This document shows, piece after piece, positions 57,637-64,000 of a stretch of 64,000 nt of DNA. Source of the DNA: Vanessa cardui (Eukaryota; Arthropoda; Insecta; Lepidoptera; Nymphalidae). Both the position numbers and the translations under genes were made by a program. The notes below the pieces were generated by a model. The model had not been told where the DNA came from and searched no databases. It saw only the letters and a list, made by a program, of their open reading frames with translations. Numbering within the stretch: the stretch's first letter is position 1; the number at the start of each line of letters is the position of its first letter. The stretch is from positions 2,976,001-3,040,000 of the forward strand of contig NC_061154.1 of NCBI RefSeq assembly GCF_905220365.1, written 5' to 3'.

Positions 57637-57735
57637 TATATGTATATAGTGGTGCTTGCCTCGGTTTTTCGGTCGGAACCCGAAGTCATTGGTTAAGATG
57701 CACGAGTTCTTACCACTGGGCCATCTGAGCTCAAT
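57335..57735 (-). mobile_element. SINE family B interrupted by an (AT)n tract
   Basis: The tail and body lie at 57335-57553 and the head at 57647-57735 (GAGCTCAGATGGCCCAGTGG on the minus strand). The (AT)n tract between them lies exactly in the CATATATATAGTGGTGC position. The preceding SINE copy has the same orientation and lies about 130 bp away. Confidence 0.9.
57554..57648. repeat. (AT)n microsatellite inside a SINE
   Basis: About 95 bp of AT dinucleotide with two GTATAT interruptions (about 57617 and 57641), embedded in a SINE family B copy. Confidence 0.95.
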
Positions 57736-59285
57736 AATTATGAAGTAATAGTATTGTATTGCCATATATGTCTGATATTTTGTTAAAATTAAAATTTGTT
57801 TTTGTACGAACGAATATAATACGAACGAATTTGCTTTTTTTTAAATTACTCGAGAAGAGATGTTGTGATGTTGAATTAACACTATTTCTAGGTAAGATTA
57901 TAGTCTGCATAAAATCTTTTTTTTTTTTTCTTCATTATTCAAGTTTACGTAGAAATTATTTCGTAGTAAATCAAATTAAACATTAAATATCAAATTCAAA
58001 TTACAAATTCAAGCATTTCATTTTGAGATAGCGTACGCTCTGGGAGTCCGTTGGACATATTTAGCGTTCAATTAACTTGTAATAAATGAGGTGTACGTTT
58101 AACGTAAGACAAAACGTTTTGTCGTATAAAACACAAATTGAGAAAGATTTTAATCATTAATCATTAATGAGTGGCTTATGTACCCAGTGTACGTACGTAC
58201 TTATTAAAAAAATTATGGCAATTACGATTTTTCTTTCATTATATATCATTTTACTTTATTCTATAGTTTAAACAAAGTTGCATGAAGTATTTCGCTTCTT
58301 TCGCTACACTAGTTATTTTATTAACAATAGTCTCAATTAATAATCATCCCAGTAAATTGAAGATTTTTGATTTTTTTTTTGTTTTTCGTTAAAATAATGA
58401 ATATATTTGTTTTTACGCTGAGGAATCTCTCGGGTCTTCTTTCTTATGTTACCTTTTTTCGTGTTGGCGGCAGATCTTTTGTTTTTATCAAACCCTCACA
58501 CTCTCCTTTATTATTAAATCTTACCTTTCCTTTGTTCCTTTCCTTTTTACTTGCTTTTATTATATATATCTCTTTTTATTCAGTAACTAAAGTAAGACAT
58601 CACTAGTTTTGTTTTTATTTATATTTACGATACAGCTGACATGCTGCTTATGCCATACATCTCTTCATATCAGGAGAAAAACAGATTAAGTCTCTTCAAG
58701 GTTCCTTCAAAAATATAAAGAGTTTGTACTATTTACATTCAATTGATATAGAGATGTTATAGTTAAAGTTAATCCGTAGATTGCTAATTAATATAGAGAA
58801 AATAGAATTTTTGCCTTATTTCTCATCCCTGAAGAAACCTAAACGTAGAACAAAATAAAATAAAAAAAAAATATTTTGAATTTAAACCAAATTGCGTCAT
58901 ACACACAAAACCTATATAACTTGCACCAGTTTATCTAATTATTATTCACCCAGTGCTTAGCGGTGGTTGTCTGATTTCAATGAAACAGCTACGTGTATCC
59001 GCTAAAGCGCATTAGGGCAGCGTAGTTGAAATGTCCTAACCTCCTCCAAAGCCTTAGGAGTTCCACTCATTTACTGTTACTTTTACTTTTTTTACTTTTA
59101 ATGAATGAACCAGTCATCATCACTTTTGACCTTTTTCAGCAGTGCAACTGTTTGTATGTACACATCATATATACTCGTGAAAAGTGGTGTTCGTGGTGAG
59201 ATTCGTATTTGTTGTTACAGAATAACATTACTGTATTTATAACAGCTATATTAATCAACCATTCAATATTGTTCTGTAAAATTAA
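57736..59285. other. Unassigned spacer
   Basis: AT-rich DNA; no gene or recognised repeat before the LINE leader. Confidence 0.4.
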
Positions 59286-59599
59286 GAGTAACTCAGGGTT
59301 GCATATTTGATTCAACGTTCGGACGTCGTCGACTGAGGTTGTGTTGAATTGTGCGATAAGATTTTACGATTGAAGATTTAAAACGACACCTGCTTGCCGG
59401 TTTTCGTTATCTCTGACGCGTAACATCTGGACTATTGGCTTTGTTTATCGGACACTTGTTTTGTTTAAGGATTGGTCCTATTGTTGTTGTGGAATAGATC
59501 TTTTTAGATCTTAATTGTTTCAGTTTAATATTTATTATTGTTTATAAATATTTTCGTTTGTTTTATTGTTTTGTTTATAGATGTTTTTCGTTTTCGGCG

Positions 59600-62500
59600 A
59601 TGGACGTCGACACTGAGCTGTCGTCCGACGCCCTAGTTCGTAGAAAACGGCCTTATGGGGGCCTTGCTATTTATAACTCCGACTCTGAAACGGAGACGGA
59701 GATGAGGTTGGCTGCGAAGAGCAAGCCTGCGATTCGCGGCAAAACCGCGAAAGGACGGGGTAGTGGCCTCGCTCGGGCAAAGGCTGAGCTGAAAGCCAAG
59801 GCCAGCGAGGCCAGAGAGGAGGCTTTCGAGCGGTCCCTGCGTAGTCGGGCATTTCGAAAGGACGCTCCACAGGTAGTCGTGGACTCCGAGGAATCCTCAT
59901 CCTCGGATGTACACACCGAAGATCCCACGAAGATGGGAGCAGAGGACCTCCGGGCACAAGCTGGCCGAAGCGCAGCCCTAATTTTGGAGGTGGCCCAAAA
60001 GTCCACCAATTTAAAAGGTGGCTTTGCAAAGAGGCTGAAGGAGTCGGCGGCTGCACTACAGGGCATTGTAGACGCCTTAGCAGCTCGGACAGAAGCCGAG
60101 GAGACGCAAAAGCTCCGTGCCGATAATGGCCGCCTGCGCAAGGAGGTGGACAGCCTCAAGGCCGAGGTAAAGGCTCATCGCCGCGAGTTTGCAGAAATGC
60201 GGACCAAGGTGGCAGGGGCAAGTGATGCTTCCGGCTCCGCACAGGATGCTCAAATGGAGAGATTTAAAGCCTCCATAATTTCTTCGGTCGGCGACATGAT
60301 CAACGCACGGTTTGCCGCACTAGAGGAACGGTTGCCTCCCGCAAAAATACATCGCCCTCCGTTAGCTGCGGATAAGAGGCGGGAGGTGGCGCAGCAGATT
60401 GCTACGCCCTACACGCAGGCTGTCCAGCCTGCTCCACCGCCGAAAGCTGCACCCGCACCAAAACGGGCGCCACCTGCTGTTCCGACGGCATCTATTGCTG
60501 GTCCCTCAGGCGTCCAGCCTACGTCGGAGATAATTCCGCCACAGATGGTCCAGGAGGTGTCCTGGTCCACTGTGGTAAAAAAGGGAAAGAAGGGAAAGCA
60601 GGCTTCCCTTCCGACTGTTGCAACCACCACAGTTGCGCCTATGGTGCCTGAGGCAGGACAAGCAACTAAGCCTAAGCTGTCCGCGCCTCGTACAGCTGCA
60701 GTGGTATTAACTCTGCAGCCGGAAGCGGAGAAGAAAGGCATCACGTATGCTCAGGTCTTGGAGCGCGCTGAGCAGAGCGTGAAACTCCAAGACCTTGGGA
60801 TCAATGGTGGACTCAAAGTTCGACGCTCAGCGACGGGGGCCAGAGTGTTGGAGCTGCCGAACATGAGCGCAGACTTCAGCTTCCTTCAGACGAATATCAA
60901 CCACTGCGCCGGGGCTCAGGATCTTCTACTGCAGTCCATGGCGGAGTGGCAGGTAGACCTGGCGGTGGCCTGTGAACCCTACTACGTCCCTCCCCTACCT
61001 CACTGGCTGGGAGACTTGGACGACACCGTAGCGGTCCTCACGAGGAGCGGAACGGGCCCCCCCCTCTCACTCATCGAAAGGGGTTCGGGCTACGTAGTCG
61101 TGGAGTGGGGGGAGTACGTCGTCGTCGGGACGTACTTCTCCCCTAACCGCAGCCTGGCTGAGTTCGAGACCTATCTCGGCTTGGTCAGAGCTGCGGTGGC
61201 CAGGCAGTCGCCGAAACCGATAATGGTTCTCGGCGACTTAAACGCGAAGTCGCGTGCCTGGGGTAACCCTGTCACGAATCCGCGAGGGAGGGCCGTCCAG
61301 GTGTGGGCCCTGCTCTCCAACCTGTCCCTTCTCAACAGGGGACAGGTTCACACCTGCGTTCGCCATCACGGGGGTTCCGTGGTGGACGTTTCGTTCGCCA
61401 CTGCTGTCGTAGCACGCAGAGTGGTTGATTGGAGAGTGGAGGAGGAGGTGGAGACTCTATCGGATCACCGGTACATCCGATTTGAGATCTCCACTTCTCG
61501 CAGGCCGGCGGAACCCCAGAGGGTGCCGACCACGTTGCCGAGGTGGTCTCTCGGCCAGGTCGATCGAGAGCTGGTCAAGGAGGCCGCAATCGTGCAGCGG
61601 TGGGGTTCCGTAGCGAGGAGGGAGGGCGCCAGCGTAGAGGAGCTGGCAGGCCGGATGCGCAGTTCACTCAAGGAAGTCTGCGATGCGGCCATGCCTCGGA
61701 CCCGGCGCAGAGTTCCGCGCCGACACGTATACTGGTGGTCGCCCGAAATCGCCGACCTTCGGGCGACGTGCTGTCGCGCACGGAGGGCCTACGTCCGTAG
61801 TCGAAGACGCAACGGCCTCGACACGGATTTGGAGGGACAGTTGCTGGACGCCTATCGCCAGCTGAAAAAAGAGCTGCAGCTGGCGATACGCAAGGCCAAG
61901 GAGAAGGCCAGGGAGGAACTTCTGGCGGGCCTCAATCGAGACCCGTGGGGGCGCCCGTACCGCGGTGTACGCGGGAAGTTCCGCACCCAAGGCACCCCCG
62001 TCATCGAGACGATGCCACCGGAACTCCTCCTTCGCCTGGTTGGGGAACTCTTCCCCCATCCAGGCGAGCACGTCCCTCCGCAGATGGCGCCCCGCTCCGT
62101 GACCGAAGACCCAGTGGTTTCACCACTGATTACGGAGCGGGAGATGGAGATGGCCCTCGGTCGCTTGAGGGCCAGGAAGACGGCGCCGGGTCCGGACGGG
62201 GTTCCAGGGCGTATTCTGTGCGACGCCCTGGAATACCTAGGTGCAAGGCTTCGGGAGCTATTCGACGAGTGTCTGTGCAGCGGGCAGTTTCCGAAGCCTT
62301 GGAAAGAAGGGAAGTTGGTCCTGTTGCCGAAGGAAGGTCGGCCGTTGGATTCCCCTTCGGCATACAGGCCAATTGTGCTGCTGAACGAGACGGGAAAACT
62401 CTTCGAGAAGGTCCTCGCAGCCCGTCTCGTTCAGCACCTCGAGGAGGTCGGTCCGGGTCTCTCGGAGGCGCAGTACGGATTCAGGGCGGGCCGATCGACA

Positions 62501-63493
62501 GTCGACGCCCTGAATGCCCTGAAGACTCGGACGACGGAAGCGGTGGCCCGGGGGCAGGTCGTCCTGGCTGTGTCGCTTGACGTGGCGAACGCCTTCAACA
62601 GTCTCCCTTTCGAGACGATACGGGAGGCACTCCGATACCATGGGGTGCCGACCTATCTGAGGAGACTGCTGGAGGCGTACCTCCAGGACAGGGAGATCCT
62701 CTGGGCGGGGGTCGATGGGAGGATCGTCCGGCATCGAGTGGGCTGCGGCGTTCCACAGGGGTCGGTCCTCGGCCCAATTCTATGGAACGTCGGTTTCGAC
62801 TGGCTCCTGCGGGCTCCCGTCCTTCCCGGGATGGGGGTGTTGTGTTATGCTGACGACACTCTCGTCACGGCGATTGGACGGGACTTCCGGGAGGCGGCTC
62901 GCCTTGCCGAAGTCGGAACGGCTCTCACCGTGGACCGCATGGGAATGCTGGGCTTGAGGGTCTCCATATCCAAAACGGAGGCCCTCCTCTTTCACGGTCC
63001 ACGAAAAGGACCCCCACGAGGGGCGAGTATCACCGTCCAGGGGACGGTTATCAAGGTGCAGGCCCAGATGAAGTATCTGGGCCTGATTCTGGACGGACGA
63101 TGGAGCTTCGGGCAGCATTTTGTTCATCTCGGCCCAAGGCTCATCAACGCCGCTGCCGCTCTTGGTCGCCTCCTTCCGAATGTGGGAGGGCCGGGGTCGC
63201 TATGCCGGCGTCTTTATTCCGGCGTAGTGAGGTCGATGGCGCTGTACGGTGCCCCGATCTGGATAGACGCCCTCACCGCTAAAAATCGGGCTCTGCTGCG
63301 AAAGCCACAGAGGGTCATAGCGGTGAGAGGCATCAGAGGGTACCGTACGGTGTCGTGGACTGCGGCGACACTTCTCGCGGGCGATCCGCCCTGGGAGCTC
63401 CAGGCGGAGGTGCTCGCGGAAGTGTACCGGTTCCGGGTCGAGGCGAGGGCGACCGTCCAGGGTCGGCGGAGATCGGGCGGATCAGGGCTCTAG
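59600..63493 (+). pseudogene. Fused ORF1-ORF2 protein of R1-clade LINE (1297 aa, frameshifted end)
   Basis: The start is ATG 59600 in good context (GGCGATGG); the open frame upstream has no ATG. Residues 1-421 are an ORF1-type Gag: acidic and basic N-terminus, STNLKGGFAKRLKESAAALQ motif, coiled coil at about 155-205, Pro/Ala-rich linker, then RRSATGARVLELPN. The CCHC knuckles normally following are absent. At Met422 the ORF2 sequence begins (FLQTNINHCAGAQDLL). The endonuclease has GDLNAKS with Asp546 and SDHR at Asp622-His623. The RT has APGPDG, AYRPIVLLN, QYGFRAGRSTVDAL, GVPQGSVLGPILWN and YADD at 1083-1086. The frame leaves the true sequence near 63440-63460 and stops at TAG 63491-63493, before the conserved C-terminal region. 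It would act, if functional, by target-primed reverse transcription. The core domains have no other break. Confidence 0.9.
60855..60868 (+). other. ORF1/ORF2 fusion junction
   Basis: ORF1-type sequence GARVLELPN is followed directly by ATG (60863-60865) and ORF2-type MSADFSFLQTNINHC in the same frame. In R1-clade elements a further ORF1 stretch with zinc knuckles lies between these two points, so roughly a few hundred bases appear deleted, ending at the ORF2 start codon. The exact amount lost cannot be told from this copy. Confidence 0.7.
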
Positions 63494-63517
63494 CCCAGCA
63501 AGCCCTGATCGCCCGAT
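63472..63517 (+). other. Hairpin 1 in LINE 3' coding end
   Basis: 63480-63489 pairs perfectly with 63501-63510, and 63472-63478 with 63511-63517, with one bulged G (63479) and an 11-base loop. That gives 17 base pairs, mostly GC. Confidence 0.8.
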
Positions 63518-63629
63518 GGCAGGAGGATCTGGGGACTCCCACGGCGGGCCTAGCGACAGTGGAGGCGATCCGTCCCCACTTGAGTCGCTGGGTCGAGAGG
63601 AAGCACGGCACACTGTCGTATAGAATGAC

Positions 63630-63670
63630 GCAGGTACTTACCGGACACGGATGCTTCGGTAAGTACCTGC
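63630..63670 (+). other. Hairpin 2 in LINE 3' coding end
   Basis: GCAGGTACTTACCG (63630-63643) is the exact reverse complement of 63657-63670, with a 13-base loop. Confidence 0.85.
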
Positions 63671-63809
63671 ACGGGATAGCGCGGCGGGAGGAGTCACCCT
63701 CCTGCCACGAGTGTGGTGCGCCAGTGGACACGGCGTACCACACCCTGTACGAGTGTGCTGCGTGGGGGCCCCAGAGGCACATCCTTGCGGCGACTATGGG
63801 CGGAGACCT

Positions 63810-63849
63810 CTCGCTACCGAGCGTTATCATCACCATGCTCGGTAGCGAG
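63810..63849 (+). other. Hairpin 3 in LINE 3' coding end
   Basis: CTCGCTACCGAGC (63810-63822) is the exact reverse complement of 63837-63849, with a 14-base loop. Confidence 0.85.
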
Positions 63850-64000
63850 GTGTGCTGGTCAGAGATGCGTTCCTTCTGCGAAAGTGTCATGTCGCAGAAG
63901 GAAGCAGCGGAGCGGGAGCGGGAAAAAAAATGCCGCCGCTGACTCGCTCCGTAGAAGACGACCGGGGAGAAGGAAAAGGCGCTACGCGCATCTTCTCCCT

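Larger units (their letters stand above)
63445..63942 (+). pseudogene. C-terminal part of the LINE ORF2, shifted frame
   Basis: In the next frame the protein continues with GSAEIGRIRALAQQALIARW, TVEAIRPHLSRWVERKHGTL, VLTGHGCFGKYLH and a CCHC finger C-x2-C-x8-H-x4-C (about 63703-63756). It ends near SEVCWSEMRSFCESVM with stop TGA at 63940-63942. These are the expected last 165 or so residues of an R1-type ORF2. A one-base gain or loss near 63440-63460 separates it from the main frame. It has no start of its own. Confidence 0.85.
59290..64000 (+). mobile_element. R1-clade non-LTR retrotransposon, 3' end outside window
   Basis: A GC-rich block with one long frame encodes an ORF1-type protein, an APE endonuclease, reverse transcriptase and a terminal CCHC finger, the domain order of R1/TRAS/SART-type LINEs. 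Base composition changes sharply at about 59600. The leader from about 59290 to 59599 is a guess; I cannot see the 5' end. The 3' UTR and tail are cut by the window edge at 64000. Two defects are visible: an in-frame fusion of ORF1 to ORF2 with loss of the ORF1 C-terminus, and a frameshift near 63440-63460. R1 elements target 28S rDNA and TRAS/SART telomeric repeats; no such target sequence is visible on the left side. Confidence 0.9.

Noticed and set aside
61425..62580. Several long alternative-frame and antisense open stretches in the LINE
   Set aside because: They are shadows caused by the high GC content of the real frame; none has domain motifs.

Overview
The window looks like non-coding, transposon-rich DNA from a lepidopteran (butterfly or moth) nuclear genome. 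It is AT-rich with scattered microsatellites. It carries many copies of dispersed families I recognise from Lepidoptera: tRNA-headed SINEs, a roughly 290-bp non-tRNA repeat beginning near a GAGCATATGGG motif, and Helitron ends with a GC hairpin and CTAG. I found no convincing host gene or exon; every long open frame belongs to a mobile element. Species and family assignments are inference from family recognition, not from a database search.

Layout. 1-1246 is unassigned flank. 1247-7860 is a complete Ty3/gypsy-type LTR retrotransposon with two LTRs of 367 bp that read as identical, a TTTG target duplication, an array of nine 35-bp repeats in the 5' leader, and one gag-pol frame broken by a single in-frame TGA inside the reverse transcriptase. 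7861-21928 is a mosaic of old SINEs and repeats. It includes a diverged solo LTR of a related element at 14262-14616 and a perfect 26-bp inverted repeat at 18989-19042. 21929-28600 is an end-to-end autonomous Helitron inserted between A and T, with an intact 1717-residue Rep/helicase protein. Its N-terminus carries nine 23-residue repeats resembling the STPR DNA-binding repeat. A poly(A)-tailed retroposed fragment with an 11-bp target duplication sits about 31 bp below its putative TATA box. 28601-59290 is again a mosaic: repeat copies, a second perfect palindrome (31015-31070), Helitron ends, a TA-flanked MITE nested in another repeat (41824-42017), and two (AT)n tracts grown inside SINE copies. 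About 59290-64000 is a GC-rich R1-clade non-LTR retrotransposon running off the window. Its ORF1 and ORF2 are fused in frame with loss of the ORF1 zinc knuckles, and a frameshift lies near the C-terminus of ORF2.

How the parts relate. The three large elements are independent selfish units, each encoding its own mobilisation proteins: integrase and RT, rolling-circle Rep plus Pif1-type helicase, and APE endonuclease plus RT. The SINEs encode nothing and would depend on LINE machinery; short terminal Helitron fragments would depend on a Rep/helicase such as the one here. Identical LTRs, an open Helitron frame and sharp junctions point to recent activity on an older, eroded repeat background.
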